Assembly: GCF_024296925.1 (NCBI RefSeq)
Contig: NZ_CP101125.1
Span: 1,924,501 to 1,988,500 of the forward strand
From: Pseudomonas nunensis
Lineage (GTDB): Bacteria > Pseudomonadota > Gammaproteobacteria > Pseudomonadales > Pseudomonadaceae
Reading direction: 5' to 3'
Length of the DNA stretch: 64,000 nt
Part shown: piece after piece, positions 27,384 to 36,294 of the stretch
Layout: the number at the start of each line of letters is the position of its first letter
How positions within the stretch are numbered: position 1 is the first letter of the stretch
Made by a program: the position numbers and the translations under genes
The notes under the pieces: model-generated
Told to the model about the DNA's origin: nothing
Seen by the model: the letters and a program-made list of their open reading frames with translations, nothing else
Database searches by the model: none

Positions 27384-27658
27384 TCGATCACCTCGCCACG
27401 CAGCAGGAATTTGGCCAGGGCAAACGAGCCGACGAAGCCGAACAGGGCGATCAGCAGCGCCGCCTCGAAGTAAGTGTCACTGGCATAACGAATACCCAGG
27501 GTCAGCATCATCAGCATGGCGATGATGTACAGGTAATCCAGCGCCAGCACCCGGTCCTGGGCCGAGGGGCCCTTGAACAGGCGGATCAGCGTCAGGATCA
27601 TCGCCAGGGAAAAGATGAACAGGCTCAGCAGGATCGCGTTCGACAGCAGGGCGCTCAT
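27380..27658 (-). CDS. mnhF: Mrp/Pha antiporter subunit F
   Basis: A 92-residue protein with three transmembrane segments. It has the signature LFKGPSAQDRVLALDYLYI, typical of MnhF/PhaF, and ends in ALFGFVGSFALAKFLLRGEV. It overlaps mnhE and mnhG by 4 bp at each end, so the subunits are coupled for stoichiometric synthesis. Confidence 0.92.
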   Translation of the reverse strand: MSALLSNAILLSLFIFSLAMILTLIRLFKGPSAQDRVLALDYLYIIAMLMMLTLGIRYASDTYFEAALLIALFGFVGSFALAKFLLRGEVIE

Positions 27659-28143
27659 TCGAAGATCTCCATCAAGGGCCGCTCGTAGGTGGTCTTGAAG
27701 TGCTCGATAAACGACGCTTCGTCATCCAGGTCGAACACGTGCAACAACAGAATGCTGCGGTCCAGCGACAGTTCCGACCAGACCGTGCCAGGCACCACGG
27801 TGCAGATCATCGCCAACGCCGCGAGGCCGTTGGCGTCGTGCAAATCCAGCGGCACTTTGATAAACGCCGAGCGCGGTGGACGCCGACCGGCGTTGAGCAC
27901 GCCCCAAGCCACGGCGAGGTTGGACGTCACCACGTCGCGCCCGACCAGGAAAAACAGGCGCACAATCACATCGGGCCGCCGAATACGGATGGGCAGCGGT
28001 CGCAATTTGCGCATCATCAACGGCGCACAGAATCCGAGCATCGCACCCAGCAGCAGATTGCCGGGGCTCAACGACAGGTTCAGCAGCAGCCATAACAGCC
28101 ACAACGCCAGTGACAACCATGGTGCCGGAAACAGACGCTTCAT
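27655..28143 (-). CDS. mnhE: Mrp/Pha antiporter subunit E
   Basis: A 162-residue subunit with two N-terminal membrane segments (PWLSLALWLLWLLLNLSLSP, LLLGAMLGFCAPLMM) and a soluble domain containing MICTVVPGTVWSELSLDRS and HVFDLDDEASFIEHFK, the conserved MnhE segment. The ATG at 28143 overlaps the mnhD stop by 4 bp. In-frame sequence upstream lies inside mnhD and is not used. Confidence 0.9.
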   Translation of the reverse strand: MKRLFPAPWLSLALWLLWLLLNLSLSPGNLLLGAMLGFCAPLMMRKLRPLPIRIRRPDVIVRLFFLVGRDVVTSNLAVAWGVLNAGRRPPRSAFIKVPLDLHDANGLAALAMICTVVPGTVWSELSLDRSILLLHVFDLDDEASFIEHFKTTYERPLMEIFE

Positions 28144-29825
28144 GGTTGCACCTCCGCCATCGCAGTCTTGGCTTCGGGGCTCGGAACCGCGCGGGTGCCG
28201 AGCACCGCCATCACGTATTGCTGCGGATTGTTCAAGGCATCCGCTGCAGCCTGGGTGTAGCGCAGCAGCGGTTCGGCCTTGAAGGTCAGTGCAATGCTCA
28301 GCCCCAGCAACGCGATGATCGGCAAGCATTCAAAACGTCGCAGCAGTGGCGATGGTCGCTCTTCAGGCGTCCAGAACCGCTGGATGCCCAGGCGTGAGAA
28401 GGCAATCAGCGAAGCCAGCCCGGACAGGACCAGCAATGCCAGCAAGCCCCACGCCGCTTTGGATACCGGCACGTCACCGCTTTGGCCCAGGCCCAGCGGG
28501 TTGAGCAGAGCACTCAGCAGACCGAGCTTACCGATGAACCCGGAAAGGGGCGGCATGCCGATGATCAGCAACGAGCAGGCAATGAAACTCAGGCCGAGAA
28601 AGGCCATGGTCCAGGGGATCACCTGGCCGACCACGGCTTTCTGTTCGTCGTCGAGGTTGATGCCTTTGGGCGGTTGCAGGGATTCCATCGGCCGTGGCAA
28701 CAAGTCGCCGTCGTCGTACAGCGGCATCTCATTCACCGAACGGGAGCGCTCGATTAACTCGGCCAGCAGGAACAGTGCGCTCAATGCCAACGTCGAGCTG
28801 ACCAGATAGAACAACGCGGCGCCAATCAGGTTCGGCTGGGCGAAACCGATGGCCGACAGTAGGATCCCCGCCGACACCAGAATGCTCAGGCTGGCCAGGC
28901 GTTCCAGGCGTTGCGCGGCCAGGATCGCCACGCCGGCGCAGACGATGGTCGCCATGCCGCCGTAGATCAGCCAGTCGCCGCCAAAGTAGGCGGACGCCCC
29001 GGCCTGACCGGAGAACAGCAGCGTCCACAGCCGCAGCAAGGTGTAGACGCCAACCTTGGTCATGATCGCGAACATCGCCGCCACTGGAGCGCTGGCGGCG
29101 GAATAGGCCGGCACCAGCCAGAAGTTCAGCGGCCACATCCCGGCCTTCGCCAGGAACGCCACCGCCAGAATCGCCGCGCCAGCATGCAGCAGGCCGCGAT
29201 CAGCCTCAGGCACCAGCGGGATTTTCATCGCCAGATCGGCCATGTTCAACGTGCCGGTGACGCCATAGATCAGCGCCGCGCCAATCAGAAATAGCGATGA
29301 GGCCAGCAGGTTGATCGAGATGTAATGCAGCCCTGACGACACCCGCGCCCGACCGGAGCCGTGCAGCATCAGACCGTAGGACGCGGCCAGCAGCACTTCG
29401 AAAAACACGAACAAGTTGAACAGATCCGCCGTCAGGAAGGCGCCGTACAGGCCCATCATTTGAATCTGAAACAGCGCGTGGAAGCTTGAACCGGCGCCGT
29501 CCCAGCGAGCCATGGCGAACAGCAGGGCGCTGACGCCGATGATACCGGTCAGCACCAGCATCAACGCCGAGAGACGATCCACCACCAGCACCAGGCCGAA
29601 CGGCACTTGCCAGTTGCCCGGCAGGTACACGCCGATCGAGCCGGGCACGCCAGTGGTTTGCGTCCATTGCAGCAGCAACACGGAAATGCCCAGGCCGACC
29701 AGGCTGGAGAACAGGTTGATCTTGGCTTTCAACGGACGATGTTTTTCGCCAAGCATCAGCATGATCGCGGCGGTCAGCAGCGGCAGCAGAATCGGTGCAG
29801 CGATCAGGTGCGTCATCGCATTCAT
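28140..29825 (-). CDS. mnhD: Mrp/Pha antiporter subunit D
   Basis: A 561-residue member of the proton-translocating NuoL/M/N family with about 14 membrane helices. It has a glutamate in FVFFEVLLAASYGLMLHG, a lysine in FLAKAGMWPLNFWL, and the helix-breaking PAYSAASAPVAAMFA motif. These carry the proton path of the antiporter. A loop (residues about 365-395, PLYDDGDLLPRPMESLQPPK) is longer than in some relatives. Both ends overlap neighbours by 4 bp. Confidence 0.92.
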   Translation of the reverse strand: MNAMTHLIAAPILLPLLTAAIMLMLGEKHRPLKAKINLFSSLVGLGISVLLLQWTQTTGVPGSIGVYLPGNWQVPFGLVLVVDRLSALMLVLTGIIGVSALLFAMARWDGAGSSFHALFQIQMMGLYGAFLTADLFNLFVFFEVLLAASYGLMLHGSGRARVSSGLHYISINLLASSLFLIGAALIYGVTGTLNMADLAMKIPLVPEADRGLLHAGAAILAVAFLAKAGMWPLNFWLVPAYSAASAPVAAMFAIMTKVGVYTLLRLWTLLFSGQAGASAYFGGDWLIYGGMATIVCAGVAILAAQRLERLASLSILVSAGILLSAIGFAQPNLIGAALFYLVSSTLALSALFLLAELIERSRSVNEMPLYDDGDLLPRPMESLQPPKGINLDDEQKAVVGQVIPWTMAFLGLSFIACSLLIIGMPPLSGFIGKLGLLSALLNPLGLGQSGDVPVSKAAWGLLALLVLSGLASLIAFSRLGIQRFWTPEERPSPLLRRFECLPIIALLGLSIALTFKAEPLLRYTQAAADALNNPQQYVMAVLGTRAVPSPEAKTAMAEVQP

Positions 29826-30166
29826 TCTTTAGGCTCCCGGCCATCCACATGGTCGGTGCCGGTCAAGCCCCGAGAGGCCAGCAGTACCACCAGGAACAGT
29901 GCGGTCATGGCGAAGCTGATGACGATGGCGGTCAATACCAGCGCTTGTGGCAGCGGGTCGGTGTAATGCAGCAAATCCTGGGGCACGCCGTCCTTGATGA
30001 TCGGCTCTTTGCCGATAAACAGGCTGCCCATGCTGAAGATGAACAGGTTGACGCCGTAGGACAGCAGACACAGGCCCATGACCACCTGGAACGTCCGTGG
30101 CCGCAGGATCAGCCAGACGCCGGACGCGGCCAGAATGCCGATGGCGATTGCGATGACTTCTTCCAT
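29822..30166 (-). CDS. mnhC: Mrp/Pha antiporter subunit C
   Basis: A 114-residue NuoK-like subunit with three membrane helices (VIAIAIGILAASGVWLILRP, GLCLLSYGVNLFIFSMGSLF, ALVLTAIVISFAMTALFLVV). The DPLPQALVLTAIVI motif is characteristic. It begins on the stop codon of mnhAB. Confidence 0.92.
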   Translation of the reverse strand: MEEVIAIAIGILAASGVWLILRPRTFQVVMGLCLLSYGVNLFIFSMGSLFIGKEPIIKDGVPQDLLHYTDPLPQALVLTAIVISFAMTALFLVVLLASRGLTGTDHVDGREPKE

Positions 30167-33102
30167 CAGACGGCTCCTTTGGCGGCAACGGATCGGGGCA
30201 GAGCGGCGGATTTAGGTTGTGCCGCCGTTTTGTGACCCCGTACCGATTGGTGGGCGAGGGCGGTGAGGATCAGCAGCGTCGAACCGACCACCACGGCGTA
30301 CACGCCGATGTCGAAGAACAGCGCGCTGGCGACATGAATGTCGCCCAGCACCGGCAAGTTGAGATGCCAAGTGTGGGTGGTCAGGAACGGATAGCCGACC
30401 ACCATCGCGCCCAGCCCGGTAGCCGTGGCGAACAACAGCCCGGTGCCCATCCAGCGCAGCGGCCGCAGGCTCATTTGCGCCTCGACCCACTGCGTGCCGG
30501 CGACCATGTATTGCAGGATAAAAGCCACGGACATCACCAACCCGGCAACAAAGCCGCCACCCGGTTGGTTGTGACCGCGCATGAACAGATAGAACGAGAC
30601 CACCATGGCAATCGGCAGCAACAGGCGCACCAGCACGGCCGGCACCATCATGAAACCGAGGGCGGTGTCGCTGGCCTGACGCGGGTTGACCAGGTCAGTA
30701 ACCACGTCGGGCGCGAGCAAACGCTGCTGGGCCGGCAATTGCAGGCTTTCTTTCGGTGGGCGGAAGCGGCGCAGCAGGGCAAACACAGTCAGCGCCACGG
30801 CCACCAGCACGGTGATTTCTCCGAGGGTGTCGAAACCACGGAAGTCCACCAGCATGACGTTGACCACATTGCTGCCGCCGCCTTCAGGCAGGGCGCGACT
30901 GAGGTAGAACGAGGAAATATCGTTCGGCGTCTGGCGGGTCAGCATCGCGTAGGACAGCAATGCCATGCCGCCACCGACCAGGGCCGACAGCAACAAGTCA
31001 CGGATACGCCGGATGCGCGCCTTGCGCAGGGTGCTTGGCAGCGGCGACACCTCTTCGATCCGGCGTGGCAGCCAGCGCAGGCCCAGCAGGATCAGGACTG
31101 TGGTCACCACTTCGACCACCAATTGCGTCAGGGCCAGGTCCGGTGCCGAGAACCAGACGAAGGTTACGCAGGTCATCAACCCGCAAACACTGACCATGGT
31201 CAGGGCCGCGAGACGGTGATATTTGGCTTGCCACGCGGCGCCGAGGGCACAGGCAATCGCCAGCAGCCAGAGAATCACGAACACAATCGACCCCGGAATC
31301 TTCGGCCGGTCGCCCCAGCTCAGACTGCTGTGGAGCATCGGGATCAACCCGGCCAGTACGGCGGCGAGCACCATCAGGAACAACTGGGTTTGCAAGCGCT
31401 TGGTGCTGATCCGTCGCTCCAGGCGTCGGGCCAGGCGCATCATGACCACCAGGCTGCGCTCGAACTGGCGCTTGCCGTTGAGGCGGCCAATCAGCGGCGG
31501 GTACTTGAAGCGTCCGCGCTTGAGCTGATTGCGCAGCAGCAGGTAGAGCACGATGCCGCCGGACATGGCGATCAGGCTCATGATCATCGGCGCGTTCCAG
31601 CCGTGCCAGATCGCCAGGCTGTATTCGGGCAAGGTGCCGCCGACCACGGGCAAGGCCGCTGCAGCGAGCAACGGGCCGACCACTTGTGCCGGGAAGATCC
31701 CGACGATCAGGCAGGTGAACACCAACAGTTCCACTGGCGCGCGCATCCAGCGTGGCGGTTCGTGCGGGGTGTGCGGCAGGTCGGTGGCGGGCGGGCCGAA
31801 GAACACGTCGACGGTAAAGCGCAGGGAATAGGCGACGCTGAAGGTGCCGGCGATAGTCGCGACGATCGGCAACGCCATTTCGACCCAGGCCGTGGCGTTG
31901 ATGAACACGGTTTCGGCGAAGAACATCTCTTTGGAGAGGAAACCGTTAAGCAGCGGCACGCCCGCCATCGAGGCGCTGGCGACCATCGCCAGGGTGGCGG
32001 TGAACGGGATCAGCTTGATCAGGCCGCTGAGCTTGCGAATGTCCCGGGTGCCACTTTCGTGGTCGATGATCCCGGCGGCCATGAACAACGAAGCCTTGAA
32101 GGTGGCGTGGTTGAGAATGTGGAACACCGCGGCCACGGCGGCCAGCGGACTGTTCAGGCCCAGTAGCAGGGTGATCAGGCCCAGATGGCTGATGGTCGAG
32201 TAGGCCAGCAGGCCCTTGAGGTCGTTCTGGAACATCGCGCAATACGCGCCGAGCAACAAGGTGCAGGCGCCGGCCCCGCTGACGATGTAGAACCATTCTT
32301 CACTGCCGGACAGCGACGGCCACAACCGTGCGAGCAGGAACACCCCGGCCTTGACCATGGTCGCCGAGTGCAGATAAGCCGAAACCGGTGTTGGCGCCGC
32401 CATTGCGTGGGGCAGCCAGAAGTGGAAGGGGAATTGCGCGCTTTTGCTCAAGGCGCCGATCAGGATCAGGGGCAGCAGGATAGGGTAGAGGGCATGTGCG
32501 CGAATCAGATCGCCGGCGGCCAGAACCTTGTCCAGGTCATAGCTGCCGACCACATGGCCGAGCAGAACAACCCCCGCCAACAGGCACAAGCCCCCGGCAC
32601 CGGTGACCATCAGCGCCATATAGGCGCCGCGACGGGCATCCGCGCGGTGGTGCCAGTAACCGATCAACAGGAACGAGAAGAGACTGGTGAGCTCCCAGAA
32701 AAACACGATCTGGATCAGGTTGCCCGAGATCACCAGCCCGAGCATGGCGCCCATGAACGCCAGGAAAAACGCGAAGAACCGTGGCACCGGATCGTCCGGC
32801 GACATGTAGTAACGGGCGTACAGCGAAACGAGCGTGCCGATGCCCAGCACCAGCAGCGAGAACAGCCAGGCAAACCCGTCCATGCGCAGGACGAAGTTCA
32901 GTCCCAGGCTGGGCAGCCAGAAAAACTCTTCGCGGATGACGCCGCCGTGGGCAATTTGCGGGTACAGGAGGGCGACCTGGATGGTGCCAATCAAAGCCAC
33001 CAGGCCAGCCAACAGCGATTCGGTGTTGCGCGCGTTGTGTGGCAGCAAGGCCGCGACACAGCTGCCGATAAAAGGCAGAAGCAGTAGAACTATCAGGGAC
33101 AT
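30166..33102 (-). CDS. mnhA: Mrp/Pha antiporter fused subunit A/B
   Basis: A 978-residue fusion. The first ~500 residues are NuoL-like with FFWELTSLFSFLLIGYWHH and SAQFPFHFWLPHAMAAPTPV. A long central part with LVVEVVTTVLILLGLRWLPR follows (DUF4040 region), and the last ~150 residues match subunit B (GGGFVAGLVMSVAFILQYM). Fusion of A and B is the normal arrangement in Pseudomonas Pha systems. First gene of the operon; upstream lies a ~250-bp gap containing a REPIN. Confidence 0.93.
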   Translation of the reverse strand: MSLIVLLLLPFIGSCVAALLPHNARNTESLLAGLVALIGTIQVALLYPQIAHGGVIREEFFWLPSLGLNFVLRMDGFAWLFSLLVLGIGTLVSLYARYYMSPDDPVPRFFAFFLAFMGAMLGLVISGNLIQIVFFWELTSLFSFLLIGYWHHRADARRGAYMALMVTGAGGLCLLAGVVLLGHVVGSYDLDKVLAAGDLIRAHALYPILLPLILIGALSKSAQFPFHFWLPHAMAAPTPVSAYLHSATMVKAGVFLLARLWPSLSGSEEWFYIVSGAGACTLLLGAYCAMFQNDLKGLLAYSTISHLGLITLLLGLNSPLAAVAAVFHILNHATFKASLFMAAGIIDHESGTRDIRKLSGLIKLIPFTATLAMVASASMAGVPLLNGFLSKEMFFAETVFINATAWVEMALPIVATIAGTFSVAYSLRFTVDVFFGPPATDLPHTPHEPPRWMRAPVELLVFTCLIVGIFPAQVVGPLLAAAALPVVGGTLPEYSLAIWHGWNAPMIMSLIAMSGGIVLYLLLRNQLKRGRFKYPPLIGRLNGKRQFERSLVVMMRLARRLERRISTKRLQTQLFLMVLAAVLAGLIPMLHSSLSWGDRPKIPGSIVFVILWLLAIACALGAAWQAKYHRLAALTMVSVCGLMTCVTFVWFSAPDLALTQLVVEVVTTVLILLGLRWLPRRIEEVSPLPSTLRKARIRRIRDLLLSALVGGGMALLSYAMLTRQTPNDISSFYLSRALPEGGGSNVVNVMLVDFRGFDTLGEITVLVAVALTVFALLRRFRPPKESLQLPAQQRLLAPDVVTDLVNPRQASDTALGFMMVPAVLVRLLLPIAMVVSFYLFMRGHNQPGGGFVAGLVMSVAFILQYMVAGTQWVEAQMSLRPLRWMGTGLLFATATGLGAMVVGYPFLTTHTWHLNLPVLGDIHVASALFFDIGVYAVVVGSTLLILTALAHQSVRGHKTAAQPKSAALPRSVAAKGAV

Positions 33103-33250
33103 AGGCTTCTAATCTGCGGAAGTTTGTGAAGCATCATACGTGCCAGATCCTGGATCGCAAAACGCCAACTTGTGGCAGGATCCTACAAGGTAGGCGAGAT
33201 AGGCTGGTTTTTCAGGGTTTGCGCAGGATTGTTTGCAGCATGTCCGGCCC

Positions 33251-33324
33251 CTTCGCGAGCAAGCCCGCTCCCACAATGGTTTGGCGTACACCAGACACCT
33301 GTGGGAGCGGGCTTGCTCGCGAAG
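33251..33324. repeat. REPIN between mnhA promoter region and eamA-type gene
   Basis: CTTCGCGAGCAAGCCCGCTC and GAGCGGGCTTGCTCGCGAAG inverted about 75 bp apart. It separates the antiporter operon start from the end of the transporter gene read in the same direction. Confidence 0.9.
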
Positions 33325-33346
33325 AGGCCCTGACAACCAGCATCAA

Positions 33347-34285
33347 TTAATCGGCTGTCTCGCTTTCCAGCGCCTCCTCGACTTGCTCGCGATTCTTACC
33401 CTTGGTCTTCAGCTCACTGACAATCACCGCCGCCACAATCAGCCCGGCCCCCACCAACGCAATCCCCGGCAGCCGTTCCCCGGCGATCCGCCCGACAATC
33501 CCGGCCCACACCGGCTCACCGGCATAAATCAGCGTGGCTCGGGTCGGCGAAACACTCTTCTGCGCCCAGTTCATTGCCACCTGAATCGCCGCACTCGCCG
33601 CACCCAGGCCCAGCGCACTGCCCAACAGCAGCCAGGAGAAATGCGGAATCGCTTCCTGAGTCGGCACCACCATCAGAAACGCCAGCATCGACGTCACCGC
33701 CAATTGCACCACCGTCACCCGGCGCACATCGACCTGGCCCGCATAGGTACTGATCAGAATGATTTCGGCGGCAATCGCCACGGTGCTGATCAGCGTGGCG
33801 ATTTCGCCGGGGCTGAAGTTGAGCGAGGCACCGGATGGCCCGGACAGCATCATCAACCCGGTGAAGGCCAGCATGATGCCAATGCTCGGCATCAAACCCG
33901 GACGCTTGCCGAAGACCAGCCATTGCAGCAACGGCACGAACGGAACATAGAGGGCGGTAATGAATGCCGACTGACTGCTGGGAATTGTCTGCAAACCCAC
34001 GGTTTGCAAGCCGTAGCCGAGCATGATCGCCACACCGATAAAGGATCCGGCCTTGAGTTCCAACAGCGTCAACGCCCGCAGGCTGCGCCATGAGAACAAC
34101 GAGACAATGCACGCCGCCGCGGCAAAGCGCAGACCCACGAAAAACATCGGCCCGCTGACGGTCATCGCATGCTGCACCAGCAAAAATGTCCCGCCCCAGA
34201 CCATCGTGATCAGCACCAGCACGCACTCGGCCTTGCTGAACCGCGAGAAACGGGAAGATGCCTGAGGGGAGTTCACTGACGTCAT
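33347..34285 (-). CDS. EamA/DMT-family transporter
   Basis: A 312-residue ten-helix drug/metabolite transporter with two EamA repeats. The first spans about residues 18-150 (LVLITMVWGGTFLLVQHAM, SAFITALYVPFVPLLQWL). The second spans about 165-295 (AIQVAMNWAQKSVSPTRATL, IYAGEPVWAGIVGRIAGERL). ATG at 34285 is used; the frame is open upstream into the regulator promoter. Divergent from an XRE-cupin gene 85 bp away, a common pairing in which the regulator controls the exporter. Substrate unknown, probably an amino acid or small metabolite. Confidence 0.88.
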   Translation of the reverse strand: MTSVNSPQASSRFSRFSKAECVLVLITMVWGGTFLLVQHAMTVSGPMFFVGLRFAAAACIVSLFSWRSLRALTLLELKAGSFIGVAIMLGYGLQTVGLQTIPSSQSAFITALYVPFVPLLQWLVFGKRPGLMPSIGIMLAFTGLMMLSGPSGASLNFSPGEIATLISTVAIAAEIILISTYAGQVDVRRVTVVQLAVTSMLAFLMVVPTQEAIPHFSWLLLGSALGLGAASAAIQVAMNWAQKSVSPTRATLIYAGEPVWAGIVGRIAGERLPGIALVGAGLIVAAVIVSELKTKGKNREQVEEALESETAD

Positions 34286-34370
34286 GGCCTTGCGCGCTAC
34301 CTGGGGCGGACGCACAATGCGCCCGAATGTTGCGCAGTATACTGCCCAACCCCACCGAGTGAGCAATATA

Positions 34371-34934
34371 GTGCACAAAGATTCTCCCCCGCGGGCTTCG
34401 GTCCTCCAGCACGTCAGCCAGAACGTCCGGCGACTGCGCCACGCCGCCGATATGAGCCAGACCGCGCTCGCGGAAAAGTCCGGGGTCAGCCGACGGATGC
34501 TGGTAGCAATCGAGGCCGGCGAAAAAAACGTCAGCCTGACCACCCTCGACCGCGTGGCCGAAGCGCTGGACGTGGCATTCAGTGACCTGATCCAGGCCCC
34601 GGACGTGCGCGATCCAAGCCGCATCAATGAACTGGCCTGGGCGGGAACGATTCCTGGCAGTAAAGCGGTTCTGCTGTCCAAAGCCACCGCCACCCGCGAA
34701 GTGGAGCAATGGGAATGGTGCCTGCAACCGGGAGAAATTTACCCGTCGGAGCCGGATGCAGATGGCTGGAGCGAACAGATCTACGTGTTCGAAGGCTGCC
34801 TGACGCTGATGCTCGGCGAAACCCCGCAAAGAATCGCCGCCGGTGAGTTCTTCATGTTCGCCAGCAACCAGCCGCACTCCTATCGCAACGAAGGGGATGT
34901 GGCGGCGCGGTTTGTGCGCAATGTGGTGATCTGA
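34371..34934 (+). CDS. XRE-family regulator with cupin domain
   Basis: A 187-residue protein: N-terminal helix-turn-helix (about residues 12-70, VRRLRHAADMSQTALAEKSG and VSRRMLVAIEAGEKNVSLTT), then a cupin ligand-binding barrel (about 100-185, WSEQIYVFEGCLTLMLGE, GEFFMFASNQPHSYRNEG). The GTG at 34371 is the preferred start because the promoter region lies upstream. Probably regulates the divergent EamA exporter; ligand unknown. Confidence 0.82.
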   Translation: MHKDSPPRASVLQHVSQNVRRLRHAADMSQTALAEKSGVSRRMLVAIEAGEKNVSLTTLDRVAEALDVAFSDLIQAPDVRDPSRINELAWAGTIPGSKAVLLSKATATREVEQWEWCLQPGEIYPSEPDADGWSEQIYVFEGCLTLMLGETPQRIAAGEFFMFASNQPHSYRNEGDVAARFVRNVVI

Positions 34935-34952
34935 CTGTTTACAGGCCAACAG
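34935..34952. promoter_or_regulatory. Candidate upstream activator site for sfnB
   Basis: CTGTT-TACAGGCC-AACAG is an inverted repeat with CTGTT arms, centred about 95 bp upstream of the sigma-54 -24 element, the usual distance for an enhancer-binding protein. A further CTGTT occurs at 34968. Assignment to an SfnR-type activator is inference. Confidence 0.3.
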
Positions 34953-35036
34953 TAGATGAACACTTTGCTGTTTTTAAGCTGCAAGTATTTCTAGGATAGT
35001 TCTACAACCTACTGTAAATAAACGATATTAATTTCA

Positions 35037-35050
35037 GGCACGACTCCTGC
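35037..35050 (+). promoter_or_regulatory. Sigma-54 promoter upstream of sfnB
   Basis: GGCACGACTCCTGC has the invariant GG (-24) and GC (-12) separated by exactly 10 bases, and GGCACG matches the -24 consensus. It lies 41 bp before the sfnB ATG. Sulfur-scavenging sfn genes in Pseudomonas are known to be driven by RpoN with SfnR, which supports the assignment. Confidence 0.65.
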
Positions 35051-35090
35051 AAAAGCTCTGGGTATTCACCCGGAACCAAGGAGTCGGCCC

Positions 35091-36284
35091 ATGACAACTT
35101 CACCTCCCACTGCCCATTTGATCCGCTCGGACGCCGAGGCCATCGCCGTCGCGAACAAGCTCGCCGCACGCTTCGCCGTCGAGGCCAGCGTCCGTGATCG
35201 CGACCGACGCCTGCCAGTGACCGAGCTCGACGAGTTTTCCGCCAGTGGCCTGTGGGGCATCACCGTTCCCAAGGAATACGGCGGCGCCGGTGTGTCCTAC
35301 GTGACGGTCGCTGAAGTGATCAAGATCATTTCCGCTGCCGATTCGTCCCTCGGCCAGATCCCGCAAAACCACCTCGGCGTGCTCGATATCCTGCTGCAAA
35401 CCGCCACCGAAGAGCAGAAGCGCTACTACTTCGGCAAAGTCCTGCAGGGCTACCGTTTCGGCAATGCCTTCTCCGAATCCAAAAGCAAAAACGCCGGCGC
35501 GTTTGAAACCCGCATCCGTTTCGATCAGGACTACGCGCAAATCGACGGCGAGAAGTTCTATTGCACTGGTGCATTGTTCGCGCACATCGTGCCGGCGGTG
35601 GCAGTCAACGAACAGAACCAGGCGTTTATTGCCTTTATCGAACGGGACAATCCCGGTCTGACGGTGATCGACAGCTGGGACGGTTTCGGCCAGCGCACCA
35701 CGGCCAGCGGTGGCGTGACCCTCAACGCGGTGAAAGTGCCGTTGAACGCGGTGATCCCGGCGCATAAGGCTTTCGACGAACCCACCGCCGACGGCCCGAT
35801 TTCGCAAATCATCCAGGCTGCCGTGGACACCGGTATTGCCGTCGGCGCGCTGGAAGAGACCAAGCGCTACGCCCGCGAATCCCGCCCGTGGATCGACAGC
35901 GGTAACGATCACGGCTGGCAGGACCCGTTCAGCATCGCCGCCATCGGCGATCTCGAATGGCGCGTCCACGGCACCGAAGCGATCCTGAAGAAGGCCGGGC
36001 TGGCCATCGACGCGGCATTGCTCAATTCCAACGAAGACACCGTCGCCCACGCCTCCGTGGTGGTGGCCCAGGCTAAAGTCCTGTCCGCCGAGATTGCCTT
36101 GCTCGCCAGCAGCAAACTTTTCGAACTGGCCGGCACTCGCTCGGTGCTCGGCAAATACAACCTCGACCGCCACTGGCGCAACGCCCGGACCCACACCTTG
36201 CACGACCCGGCGCGCTGGAAATACCACTTGATCGGCAACTACCTGCTCAACGGCGTGAAGCCTGCGCGCCACGCCTGGAACTGA
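35091..36284 (+). CDS. sfnB: SfnB-type sulfur acquisition oxidoreductase
   Basis: A 397-residue acyl-CoA-dehydrogenase-fold flavoprotein of the DszC/SfnB group. Features are GLWGITVPKEYGGAGVSYV, SSLGQIPQNHLGVLDILLQT, FGNAFSESKSKNAGAFETRI, and the C-terminal flavin-binding helix region SVLGKYNLDRHWRNARTHTL with HDPARWKYHLIGNYLLNG. Such proteins are oxygen-using flavin enzymes expressed when sulfate is scarce and act on organosulfur compounds. The start follows AAGGAGTC, and a sigma-54 promoter lies just upstream. Confidence 0.88.
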   Translation: MTTSPPTAHLIRSDAEAIAVANKLAARFAVEASVRDRDRRLPVTELDEFSASGLWGITVPKEYGGAGVSYVTVAEVIKIISAADSSLGQIPQNHLGVLDILLQTATEEQKRYYFGKVLQGYRFGNAFSESKSKNAGAFETRIRFDQDYAQIDGEKFYCTGALFAHIVPAVAVNEQNQAFIAFIERDNPGLTVIDSWDGFGQRTTASGGVTLNAVKVPLNAVIPAHKAFDEPTADGPISQIIQAAVDTGIAVGALEETKRYARESRPWIDSGNDHGWQDPFSIAAIGDLEWRVHGTEAILKKAGLAIDAALLNSNEDTVAHASVVVAQAKVLSAEIALLASSKLFELAGTRSVLGKYNLDRHWRNARTHTLHDPARWKYHLIGNYLLNGVKPARHAWN

Positions 36285-36294
36285 GGAGCCCACC

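Noticed and set aside
30217-32166. 649-codon open frame opposite mnhA
   Set aside because: Antisense shadow of the antiporter gene, very rich in Gln, His, Arg and Gly, with no recognisable domain.
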